This document shows positions 20,318-26,327 of a DNA stretch of 26,327 nt, in pieces. The notes under the pieces were generated by a model. It did not search any database. It was not told the DNA's origin and was given only the letters and a program-made list of their open reading frames with translations. Location: contig NZAS01000128.1 of assembly GCA_002686195.1 (NCBI GenBank), positions 1-26,327 on the forward strand, given 5' to 3'. Made by a program: the position numbers and the translations under genes. Origin of the DNA: Candidatus Pacearchaeota archaeon (lineage in GTDB: Archaea > Nanoarchaeota > Nanoarchaeia > Pacearchaeales > GW2011-AR1). The first letter of the stretch is position 1; the number at the start of each line of letters is the position of its first letter.

Positions 20318-21061
20318 TTAAGAACTAATCGCATCGACCATTGCAGCGACCTGCAAGGCGGAGAAGGTAGAGATTACTCCCATCTTCGATTCCAATCCTT
20401 CGATCTGCTCTTTAATCTGTGCGATCCTCTTGAGTTTCTCTTCAATCGCTTCCTGGATTGCATCTGCACTCCGAGCGTTCAGTTGGGTGATTGTGCTCAC
20501 ATCCCTCAGACTCTGGAGGTTGGTCCAACGCGGTTCAGCGTTTTCGTAAGCGAAACCGCACATCGTCTTTGCTACAATCTCTGCATCTCGCTTGTTCTGT
20601 CCGTATGCGTAAACACAGCCGGCCGAGCCAGTATCGAAGGCTACCTTGTAGACTCCGGCCACTTCGCCTGAACGCCAGAGCCTCGAGGCTGGGACTGCAA
20701 TTCGGCGCGCCAGGCGTCGTGCGCGGCTGGTAACAGCCTTTCTAGAAATTTCAGGGTAGATGTCGCGAACAATCCGCTTCCAGTCCCACTCATCATCTGC
20801 CAGGGCAGAAGAGCATGTGTTAATCTCAGGATGCGCCGCAATCTCCATTAGCATGTGGAGCGAGTAACCGAAGAGTGTTGACGGGTTGGTCGCATCGATG
20901 TCCTCGGAAAGGCACGTAAGATTACGGTAATTACCGGTGCAGGTGTCGTAAGTGTAGCGCGTCGTGTAATCAGCCTTTGTCAACTTTCCAGTCGGACCCT
21001 TGGGATACTTTTGGACGAGATCCTTGATGATAGTGATACACTCGGCTTTTGTTGGCTGCAT
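20318..21061 (-). CDS. Hypothetical protein, coiled-coil C-terminus
   Basis: 247 aa. The N-terminal half has conserved-looking Cys and Trp residues and a basic helix (SRKAVTSRARRLARRIAV, near 108-125). The C-terminal 70 residues form a probable coiled coil (AIQEAIEEKLKRIAQIKEQI). The position upstream of the RadA-like gene, under P1, suggests a DNA-related role. No family recognised. Confidence 0.75.
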   Translation of the reverse strand: MQPTKAECITIIKDLVQKYPKGPTGKLTKADYTTRYTYDTCTGNYRNLTCLSEDIDATNPSTLFGYSLHMLMEIAAHPEINTCSSALADDEWDWKRIVRDIYPEISRKAVTSRARRLARRIAVPASRLWRSGEVAGVYKVAFDTGSAGCVYAYGQNKRDAEIVAKTMCGFAYENAEPRWTNLQSLRDVSTITQLNARSADAIQEAIEEKLKRIAQIKEQIEGLESKMGVISTFSALQVAAMVDAISS

Positions 21062-21095
21062 ATTAGTTGTCCTGGTTGAGATTGCCTTGCCTTCC

Positions 21096-21136
21096 TTATA
21101 GTACTATTATACCACATGTAGCCCTCTTTTTTACAG
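21096..21136 (-). promoter_or_regulatory. Promoter P1
   Basis: Minus strand: CTGTAA (21136..21131), 19 nt, TGG-TATAAT (21111..21106), ATAGTACTAT at 21098..21107. Drives 21061 down to at least 19520. Confidence 0.87.
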
Positions 21137-21152
21137 AAACTAAAAGTTTATT

Positions 21153-21338
21153 TTATTTTTTATCTTCTTTTTCTAACAGCTTTTCGTACCGCTCTTCTTC
21201 ATCGGCTGAAATCGCAGCCTCGTCAATGCAGTATCCACAGACCACTCCCTCGTCAGGAAGCACTTCCCACCCGATATACTCCATAAATTGGAGGTGGCAT
21301 CGATCACATTTTTTTACGGTCATTATCTGATCAATCAC
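21153..21338 (-). CDS. Zinc-finger-like small protein
   Basis: 61 aa from GTG 21338 (GTGA overlap with the upstream stop); ATG 21323 (MTVKKCDRC) is an alternative. Two CxxC pairs, CDRC and CGYC, separated by 20 residues form a typical treble-clef or zinc-ribbon spacing. The tail is charged (DEEERYEKLLEKEDKK). It may bind nucleic acid. Confidence 0.7.
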   Translation of the reverse strand: MIDQIMTVKKCDRCHLQFMEYIGWEVLPDEGVVCGYCIDEAAISADEEERYEKLLEKEDKK

Positions 21339-21556
21339 CAGTCAATTGGATCGTTTCCTATTGGCCACTTGGCTTCTTTTTCTGCATCGGCATGCTGCAG
21401 TGTTGCGACCAGCTCGTTCAATCGGCCTTTTGTACGGAGCTCATGATGTGTCTTAATGATCATGGCCTCTTCCCGGGAAATCTCGTCCCACAATACTCGG
21501 ACTTTCTTGTAATTCTTTTGGTCCAGCGCCTCGATGAGGCGATCAACTTCTTTCAC
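21335..21556 (-). CDS. Helical hypothetical protein
   Basis: 73 aa from GTG 21556, which has CGGAGA about 10 nt upstream; an upstream GTG at 21583 would add a basic leader (MSRARRKLK) but has no ribosome binding site. Mostly alpha-helical (EVDRLIEALDQKNYKKVRVLW, HHELRTKGRLNELVATLQHA in two segments). No motif recognised. Confidence 0.65.
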   Translation of the reverse strand: MKEVDRLIEALDQKNYKKVRVLWDEISREEAMIIKTHHELRTKGRLNELVATLQHADAEKEAKWPIGNDPIDW

Positions 21557-21614
21557 TTTTAATTTTCTCCGAGCACGTGACAACTAAATCGCACGGGCAA
21601 GAGGGCAAGAACAG

Positions 21615-21658
21615 GCGCGGTGCCGGAGCAAATCGAAGGCCGAAGCTCCGACCCGCGC
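21615..21658. repeat. Large GC-rich hairpin
   Basis: GCGCGG and CGGAGC arms pair with GCTCCG and CCGCGC across a 15 nt loop, with a small internal bulge. It lies between two genes of the same operon and lacks a T run on the minus strand, so it may be an RNA processing or stability element rather than a terminator. Confidence 0.6.
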
Positions 21659-21667
21659 TTGGAAACT

Positions 21668-21961
21668 TCATCCATGCGCATTCTCCTCTACCGTAAGTTC
21701 CTCCCTCCTGAACCTATCGATTAAATCCCTTAGCCGGAGTCGACGCACTTTAAGCTCTCGTAGCTTCTGGCGTTCCGTTGGAGTCTGGTGTGGGAGCACG
21801 GACAACCGGTCGACCTCATCATCTAAGACCTGATGCCGCTCTCTCAAATTTTCTAGACGCGTATTTCTGACTTCTCTCCTCCCCAGTTCCTCAGCCATGT
21901 GGCCCTCCTCATCCATAGTTAAATCATATCTCTTTCTTGCTGGTTGTTTAGCTTTTTTCAT
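21668..21961 (-). CDS. YdcH/DUF465-like coiled-coil protein
   Basis: 97 aa. After a basic start (MKKAKQPARKRYDL) the rest is helical. RHQVLDDEVDRLSVLPHQ followed by LRELKVRRLRLRDLIDRF matches the two-helix hairpin of small YdcH (DUF465) proteins, in which HxxLDxEI and LKxxKLxLKD recur. Function of that family is poorly known. Confidence 0.65.
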   Translation of the reverse strand: MKKAKQPARKRYDLTMDEEGHMAEELGRREVRNTRLENLRERHQVLDDEVDRLSVLPHQTPTERQKLRELKVRRLRLRDLIDRFRREELTVEENAHG

Positions 21962-21970
21962 GATAAACCC

Positions 21971-22159
21971 TCAACTTTCTGCGATTACAAAATGCATGAG
22001 TGTAAGGCCGGCATGGGAGATCGATAGCAGGTAGAGGGCCGGATCCCACGGGATTTCTTCGGTTAGCATGACTACGAATATTGACGTGGAGATCGCCATG
22101 CCCGTCATAAATGTTAATACTCTAATCAGCCTTCTCAATTTTTGTAACATATGAAACAT
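21971..22159 (-). CDS. Small two-TM membrane protein
   Basis: 62 aa. Basic N-terminus (MFHMLQKLRRLIRV), a hydrophobic helix (about 15-32, TGMAISTSIFVVML), a short polar turn (TEEIPWDP), and a second helix (41-59, LYLLSISHAGLTLMHFVI). A start three codons later is possible. No ribosome binding site stands out. Confidence 0.62.
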   Translation of the reverse strand: MFHMLQKLRRLIRVLTFMTGMAISTSIFVVMLTEEIPWDPALYLLSISHAGLTLMHFVIAES

Positions 22160-22283
22160 GTAACATTAATTTGTTTATTTGTATACAATTTGTTTTTGCG
22201 TTACCAATTACCCTTGTGTAACATAGTGATACATTTATATGTTACATGATACAATTAATATAGTGATACATTAATCTGTTACA
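22144..22283. repeat. Iteron-like repeats with GTAACA motifs
   Basis: Two 24 nt direct repeats (22223..22246 and 22260..22283, ATAGTGATACATTWAT then YTGTTACA) are spaced 37 nt. GTAACA also occurs near 22145, 22158 and 22218. GTAACATA and TATGTTAC around 22219-22244 form an inverted repeat. The rest of 22160-22315 is AT-rich and non-coding. It could be a replication origin or a repressor site cluster. Confidence 0.6.
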
Positions 22284-22315
22284 CATTACCTACGCGTACC
22301 TGGCCTAAGATACAG

Positions 22316-22429
22316 CTACCAGATTTCGGCCACCTGCTTTCCCTCTAGAACCGTGAATTGCAGGCCTATCACTCCGATGCCACGATTAGCATGCCTCTCT
22401 ACACCGGCAGCCTGTGGCCATTTGACCAC
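22316..22429 (-). CDS. Possible small ORF, 37 aa
   Basis: GTG start at 22429 gives MVKWPQAAGVERHANRG followed by IGVIGLQFTVLEGKQVAEIW. The composition is protein-like and it is the best reading of the gap between 22318 and 22461, but no ribosome binding site is visible. Confidence 0.3.
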   Translation of the reverse strand: MVKWPQAAGVERHANRGIGVIGLQFTVLEGKQVAEIW

Positions 22430-22460
22430 TGGTCACGATCACGCATGTACACTGGTACGC

Positions 22461-22769
22461 CTATCTCATCCTGGGCCTGAGTCGGGTAGTTCCGTCCTTT
22501 AGAAACAGGTCTACTCGGCCGTCTTCACGCCTGACTGCGAGTCCACTCCAATTGCAGAATCTAGTCTTGCCTGGCCTCCAATCTGCACGTGATGTGGTCA
22601 GATTGTTGGCGCACTTGGTCGTGCCTGTGGATCCTGGGCGTCCGTTTGACAGGGACCAGATTACAGGGGCCGAGCATTCTGGACAGTGGTAGGCGTATTG
22701 GAGTGTATCACGCATATAGTAGTATCTATACACTTGCACCTTGTAGGTGTGTTGCGGGTGGTGACGCAT
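22461..22769 (-). CDS. Zinc-ribbon-like protein
   Basis: 102 aa. A Tyr/His-rich start (HPQHTYKVQVYRYYYMRD) is followed by YHCPECSAPVIW, and further Cys at TTKCANN and RFCNWSG, so CPEC plus two single Cys could hold zinc. The C-terminal part is basic (DGTTRLRPRMR). Probably nucleic-acid binding; no family named. Confidence 0.65.
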   Translation of the reverse strand: MRHHPQHTYKVQVYRYYYMRDTLQYAYHCPECSAPVIWSLSNGRPGSTGTTKCANNLTTSRADWRPGKTRFCNWSGLAVRREDGRVDLFLKDGTTRLRPRMR

Positions 22770-22798
22770 GCTGTCCTTTACTCCTTAGTAGTTTCTGT

Positions 22799-23794
22799 TT
22801 AATGCCGCCATTTGTTTGCTGGATTAATTCCATATAACGCGTCGAAACCTATGTGATCAGAAAATTCTGGCTCTAACGGGTAATATCCGAACGCTCGCTT
22901 CTCCACGTCCTTGTTTAGCCTCCAGTTCGCAGGATACCTGCCAAGCGAAGTCGGATGTGGCAGGATGTCTATCATATCATCGAATTTTTTCCAGTGATTT
23001 GGAATGAATTCATGAAGTATGGCATGTTTGGCTGCCATCTTTGGAAAAAACTGCGCATCCTCGTCTGGGACGGTGCAGAGTCCGTGTGCTCCACCTATCT
23101 CTACCATGAGTGCCTGTCTGTCCTTTTGGCACCAGAGCGCATTTGTTAGTCCGGCACCGTGACATCCTATAATGACCTGGGCATGCCTGGAGTATCTAAC
23201 CTGCTCTAAAAACGACATTTTTTCGAACTCTACCACGCCTAGCATGTCGCCGTATAGATTCTTTAACTTGTCTTCTAGAAGATCAATGTGGCTAAGAGAG
23301 CGTTTTTCTCCGCCATTTGGCCTGGGTAGTTCGTTGTCTTGCACTCTTTTAATTAAGATTATTGGTTTTTGAGTGTCTTCGCTTGTTTTCGGATTGCTTA
23401 GCACGTAATCATAGAGCTGTTTAAACGTCTCCATGTTTTCTTTATTCCAACACCCGACCTTCTGGCCAACTGGAGATTCTAAATGCAGGTTTACGGGATT
23501 CTTTAATTGGAGAGTATCTTTAATCGGATATGGATCTCTTGATCTTTTATACTCGGTTAAAATCTCTAGCTGGGGGTAGACCTCTTCCAGGACGTTGTGC
23601 ATCCGTCCGATCCTGCCCGCCTCTTCCCCTGGTGAGTAATATATGGCGACGTTATCTCTCTCTAATAGATTATTTTCCACGCAGCATCTGTGGAAAGGGA
23701 TCAGGAAGTCCACGATAAAATGGTGATAGGAATCTAAATATCCTGCATGGTATTTTGGGGGTAGTAATCTAATAGTCACGGGATTAGCACGCAT
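22799..23794 (-). CDS. GT61-type glycosyltransferase (DUF563)
   Basis: 331 aa. The signature is HAQVIIGCHGAGLTNALW (about 206-223), the HGAGLTN core of GT61 glycosyltransferases; the upstream KRVQDNELPRPNGGEKRSL segment fits their R...R region and MSFLEQVRYSRHA the preceding helix. The N-terminal 130 residues form the variable domain. Full-length for a soluble enzyme; no signal peptide. It would transfer a sugar to an acceptor that cannot be told from sequence. Its start lies within the end of the 33 aa membrane gene. Confidence 0.87.
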   Translation of the reverse strand: MRANPVTIRLLPPKYHAGYLDSYHHFIVDFLIPFHRCCVENNLLERDNVAIYYSPGEEAGRIGRMHNVLEEVYPQLEILTEYKRSRDPYPIKDTLQLKNPVNLHLESPVGQKVGCWNKENMETFKQLYDYVLSNPKTSEDTQKPIILIKRVQDNELPRPNGGEKRSLSHIDLLEDKLKNLYGDMLGVVEFEKMSFLEQVRYSRHAQVIIGCHGAGLTNALWCQKDRQALMVEIGGAHGLCTVPDEDAQFFPKMAAKHAILHEFIPNHWKKFDDMIDILPHPTSLGRYPANWRLNKDVEKRAFGYYPLEPEFSDHIGFDALYGINPANKWRH

Positions 23795-23877
23795 TTTACG
23801 AAGGCGAACGTGAGGATTCCTAACACGATTATCGTGAACACGACTGCCTCCTGGGAATTATCTGGTCGTAGGTTCAT
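23776..23877 (-). CDS. Small single-TM protein, 33 aa
   Basis: 33 aa. MNLRPDNSQE, then one helix (AVVFTIIVLGILTFAFV) and the tail KCVLIP. GAGG lies 4 nt before the ATG. It overlaps the glycosyltransferase start by 19 nt, suggesting coupled translation. Confidence 0.6.
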   Translation of the reverse strand: MNLRPDNSQEAVVFTIIVLGILTFAFVKCVLIP

Positions 23878-23938
23878 TGTCCTCGGTTTCGCATGGGAGG
23901 CTGGCATCGTCTAGACGATGGCCGCGAGCATGCATTTA

Positions 23939-24355
23939 TCATGGTACCTTTATTTTATCTTTATCATCCGGATTTAACGCCGGCATTTCCGGAGACATAT
24001 GAGCTGGCATATTGGCCGGCATAAATCCTAGCGTAACATTTCCATCATGACATATGAATTGTGAAGATTGAGGTAATTCTGTATGACCTGGTGCAGCAAT
24101 GAACACATGGGAGAGGTATGGCTCGGAATTATTATATAGCTCCGGATTGCCACAGGCAATTTGCATATACCCTAACGCCGGTACTTGTAGCGTTTTGATT
24201 TCAATGCAGCCATTTGCTGCCATGTTTACTAATAATCCATCGATACATGGACTCTGAGAAGATTGCCACTCTGCCAAGAAAGCATCTGAATTATTAATCT
24301 TTTTCGAATTCATGCAAGAAATAAGAAAGAATGACAGTAATAATAAATTTCGCAC
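23939..24355 (-). CDS. Lipoprotein
   Basis: 138 aa. Signal peptide MRNLLLLSFFLISC with the lipobox L-I-S-C, so Cys14 would be lipidated after cleavage. The mature part has Cys pairs (SPCIDG, NGCIE, IACGN, FICHDG) that may form disulphides, and a Met/Pro-rich repeat at the end (MPANMPAHMSPEMPAL). Phage lipoproteins often block superinfection at the receptor (Cor, Llp), so exclusion is a reasonable but unproven role. Next to the sulfotransferase and glycosyltransferase genes. Confidence 0.75.
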   Translation of the reverse strand: MRNLLLLSFFLISCMNSKKINNSDAFLAEWQSSQSPCIDGLLVNMAANGCIEIKTLQVPALGYMQIACGNPELYNNSEPYLSHVFIAAPGHTELPQSSQFICHDGNVTLGFMPANMPAHMSPEMPALNPDDKDKIKVP

Positions 24356-24378
24356 TGGAATAACCTAAGTTGTGTTTA

Positions 24379-24414
24379 TACCTTTTATATTAATCGTGCG
24401 CGCGCGAGTGTTTA
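24379..24414 (-). promoter_or_regulatory. 36 nt repeat, copy 1 (possible promoter)
   Basis: Minus-strand TAAACACT, an alternating GC core, then GATTAATATAAAAGGTA, 24 nt upstream of the lipoprotein start. It matches 25236..25271 at 32 of 36 positions. The AATATAAAAG part could be a non-canonical (late-type) -10. The GC core can form a palindrome. Confidence 0.5.
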
Positions 24415-25224
24415 TCCTATTTCATCGGTCAGTGGATTATAACGAAATTCGGATGCATCTAATATAGGATAATTGTCTAGCGGACCGTCGAAATCATAAT
24501 TAAAGAATTTTAACTCTCTTTCTAGGTGCTTATCTGCTATTCTTTTAAATTCCGGTGTATGATATCCGTGTCTTCTCCAGTGGTCCCTATAATCCTTTTT
24601 CTTGAAGGGGCTTCTATGATGAGATATTCTGCTCACCGGCTTATATTTTTCTCCATAAAAATCATATATCATTTTATATGCTTCAGAAAGATATTCATAG
24701 CGAATGAAAAAATCTACTAAACACTTACCGGTAGCATCAAATGGTTGATAATGGAGAAATTTTCTTTCTGACAGTCTAGAATATTTGCTGAAATCAAAAT
24801 AATGACATACGAATTTATCAAAATTAGTATAAAGCTGGGGACCGGTTCCACCGCGGTGGACAGATCTAAAACTCCGCTCTTCTATTTCTAAATCTACATT
24901 TAGATTAAGTGGTCCGCTGTCTCTTTGTTCCGTATGATGGTACTTACTTACCAAAGCGTCATACGGATTTCTAATTACTGAAAAAGAAGCAAATTCAGTA
25001 GTGGTTAAAAGTTTGTAGACTTCATGCTTATAATAATCTGCTCCTCTACAGACAGAATCATGGGCTGTGCCTTTGTATTTAATCCCCACTCGATCTCTTA
25101 TATTGGCCATTGTACGATTGGTATGTCTAGATGCCGTCTTCGAAATACGAAGCTGAATTATTCCTTTTTTAAGTTTTTCTTCAATAGAAGATAAATTAAA
25201 AGGTTTTGCTGTTACTTTTTTCAT
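24412..25224 (-). CDS. Sulfotransferase-like protein
   Basis: 270 aa. RISKTASRHTNRTM (about 27-40) is at the place of the 5'-phosphosulfate loop of PAPS-dependent sulfotransferases, and SVIRNPYDALVSKYHH (about 82-97) is the 3'-phosphate motif (RNPxxxxxS). A later segment (FFIRYEYLSEAYKMIYDF) and an end rich in His/Arg and then LERELKFFNYDFDG fit the family. It would move sulfate from PAPS to a hydroxyl of a glycan or similar acceptor. No signal peptide or TM. Confidence 0.78.
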   Translation of the reverse strand: MKKVTAKPFNLSSIEEKLKKGIIQLRISKTASRHTNRTMANIRDRVGIKYKGTAHDSVCRGADYYKHEVYKLLTTTEFASFSVIRNPYDALVSKYHHTEQRDSGPLNLNVDLEIEERSFRSVHRGGTGPQLYTNFDKFVCHYFDFSKYSRLSERKFLHYQPFDATGKCLVDFFIRYEYLSEAYKMIYDFYGEKYKPVSRISHHRSPFKKKDYRDHWRRHGYHTPEFKRIADKHLERELKFFNYDFDGPLDNYPILDASEFRYNPLTDEIG

Positions 25225-25235
25225 ATGTTATTCTG

Positions 25236-25271
25236 TACCTTTTATATTAATCACGCGCGCGTAAGTGTTTA
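25236..25271 (-). promoter_or_regulatory. 36 nt repeat, copy 2 (possible promoter)
   Basis: Second copy of the element at 24379, 12 nt upstream of the sulfotransferase start. Here the core is the perfect palindrome ACGCGCGCGT. The substitutions relative to copy 1 keep the alternating GC character. Confidence 0.5.
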
Positions 25272-25283
25272 AAGAAGCGCGGC

Positions 25284-25311
25284 TTGTTTTTTTAGTGATC
25301 TCCTTTATATT
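25284..25311 (+). promoter_or_regulatory. Possible plus-strand promoter
   Basis: TTGTTT (25284..25289), 16 nt, TATATT (25306..25311), about 50 nt before the only plus-strand gene. The -10 lies in a CCTTTA/TAAAGG inverted repeat. Confidence 0.4.
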
Positions 25312-25360
25312 TAAAGGTGGGATGTGTAGTAGCAGGGGAATGTGATCGGCGAGAACAAGC

Positions 25361-25624
25361 TTGTCAGATTACGTCGCATCTATAGAAGAAAAAGAACGGG
25401 AATTCCAAATTGGAGACCTGGTTCTAATAGTGTCTCTATTTACTGGAGAACCGGTCGAAGATGCTCCTCCTGGCGTTGTAGTAGAACGCTGTTGGGGTCC
25501 TGTTCTTGGCATGCCGAGAGAAGACGGTAGTCATCATTACCGTTTTGTGTATGTTTTATATTGGAAAGGCGGCTTGGAGCCTGGTGTTTCACCAGAGTGG
25601 ATTAGACTGATAAGTCCAGCTTAA
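25361..25624 (+). CDS. SH3/KOW-like protein on the opposite strand
   Basis: 87 aa, TTG start (the only option that keeps the N-terminal part). A charged leader (SDYVASIEEKEREFQ) precedes IGDLVLIVSLF, PPGVVVERCW, YVLYWKGGLEPG and EWIRLIS, the same order of elements as in the cassettes (GDLV, GVVVE, VxYW, tail ending in I-S). It is the only plus-strand gene, sits between two sulfotransferase genes and overlaps the end of the right one by 4 nt, tail to tail. Confidence 0.72.
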   Translation: MSDYVASIEEKEREFQIGDLVLIVSLFTGEPVEDAPPGVVVERCWGPVLGMPREDGSHHYRFVYVLYWKGGLEPGVSPEWIRLISPA

Positions 25625-26327
25625 CCTAATGAATCAGTAACAGGATTATAGCGTATATTTCTCATATCGAACATGTATGGAGTTTGCCTATCTAGACGTA
25701 CTTGATCAAACTGATACCCAAATAATTGTAATTCTCGTCTATTAAAACTTTCTACTAATAATCTTGTACGATCATCATAATATAAGCGAAAATCTTTATC
25801 CCGCTTTCCACTCCACTTATTCTTTGGAATATGTACAGGTCCGGATTGACATCGGGGATCCCGGTGATGGCGATGTCCCGCAAGTATTTGTGTAAATGCC
25901 TCTTCCATGAATTCCATTTTTATGGCTATATCTACATGGCACTTTCCTGTTTCGTCAAACGGGTGATAAAATAGAAATTTTCTAAAATACTCGTTTGGCC
26001 ACTCCGAATGAAATCTATTAATCCACTTTCCAAAATTACCTTGTGCACCCCATCGCTTTTGATATCCGTGAATTCCCCCACCATCGGCATGGCTCCAGTA
26101 ACTCACTAAAAGATCAAATGGATTTCTTATAACCATTATTCTTAGTTTGTTTGATTTACTAAACTCGTGTGGCGTCGGCTGGAAGTGGGGAGTAGGACAT
26201 GACATCATGTGATAATGATGGTGACCTTCTGGATGTTGCCATGAGGTCGGGTGGGCGCTGCCATGATATGAAGTTAAAAATTTACTCACACAGCGGCTTG
26301 CAGTTTTACGGATATTAATGTTAATAA
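25621..26327 (-). CDS. Sulfotransferase-like protein, partial
   Basis: At least 235 aa; the frame stays open to the window edge. The codons before the GTG at 26289 read NIRKTASRCVSKF, which aligns with the RISKTASRH loop of the other sulfotransferase, so the true start is outside. MVIRNPFDLLVSYWSH is the 3'-phosphate motif; FDETGKCHVDIAIKMEFMEEA and the end (LLVESFNRRELQLFGYQF) match its neighbour. Both proteins end with a similar R-Y-N-P-x-T-D motif near G, so they are paralogues. Confidence 0.8.
   Translation of the reverse strand, partial: ININIRKTASRCVSKFLTSYHGSAHPTSWQHPEGHHHYHMMSCPTPHFQPTPHEFSKSNKLRIMVIRNPFDLLVSYWSHADGGGIHGYQKRWGAQGNFGKWINRFHSEWPNEYFRKFLFYHPFDETGKCHVDIAIKMEFMEEAFTQILAGHRHHRDPRCQSGPVHIPKNKWSGKRDKDFRLYYDDRTRLLVESFNRRELQLFGYQFDQVRLDRQTPYMFDMRNIRYNPVTDSLG

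Overview
The window looks like part of a tailed dsDNA phage genome (Caudoviricetes, probably a marine or environmental lineage). This rests on very dense gene packing, about 75 mostly very small genes nearly all on the minus strand, one phage-type tRNA, repeated strong sigma70-like promoters, and gene families typical of phage accessory regions. The host cannot be named from the sequence. Because transcription runs right to left, read the layout from high to low coordinates.

26.3-22.8 kb is a surface-modification block: two PAPS-type sulfotransferase-like genes (the first cut by the window edge), a lipoprotein, a small membrane protein and a GT61-type glycosyltransferase. The only plus-strand gene sits here. 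22.5-21.1 kb holds small genes (zinc ribbon, membrane protein, YdcH-like coiled coil, CxxC protein) and an iteron-like intergenic stretch. 21.1-15.9 kb is an ATPase block: a gene of unknown function, a stripped-down RadA-like ATPase, a MoxR AAA+ ATPase and its usual partner, a metallopeptidase-like/VWA protein, then two small genes, ending in a GC-rich inverted repeat and terminator.

15.6-4.3 kb is the most striking part: three promoter-led operons carrying about 36 tandem, divergent paralogues of a 50-110 aa protein. The pattern is MKVGDLVR at the start, GIV(L/I)E in the middle, then VxWxxG and LEVISESR at the end, which resembles a small SH3/KOW-like barrel. Neighbours commonly overlap by exactly 14 nt, and the ribosome binding site of each gene encodes the Glu-Val-Ile tail of the gene before it. 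The nearly identical junctions form a dispersed direct repeat, and one collapsed 9-codon remnant suggests that cassettes are lost by recombination. Interspersed are a tRNA-Thr, a GIY-YIG protein, an L7/L12-like protein, a DUF3228-like protein and other phage small genes.

4.0 kb to the left edge carries a second repeated-module system: at least seven genes whose otherwise unrelated proteins begin with the same 14-residue tag (M-K/R-I/V-T/S-K/R-x-Q-L-x-R-I-I-R-E). One 347 aa gene contains three tags. By analogy with the T4 capsid-targeting sequence, the tag ends in an I-x-E site that a prohead protease could cut, so it may be a packaging tag for proteins carried inside the capsid. This is inference.

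Six promoters share one architecture (CTGTAA, 19 nt, TGG-TATAAT, most with a palindrome at the start site). They drive the ATPase genes and the cassette operons, which suggests coordinated, probably early, expression.
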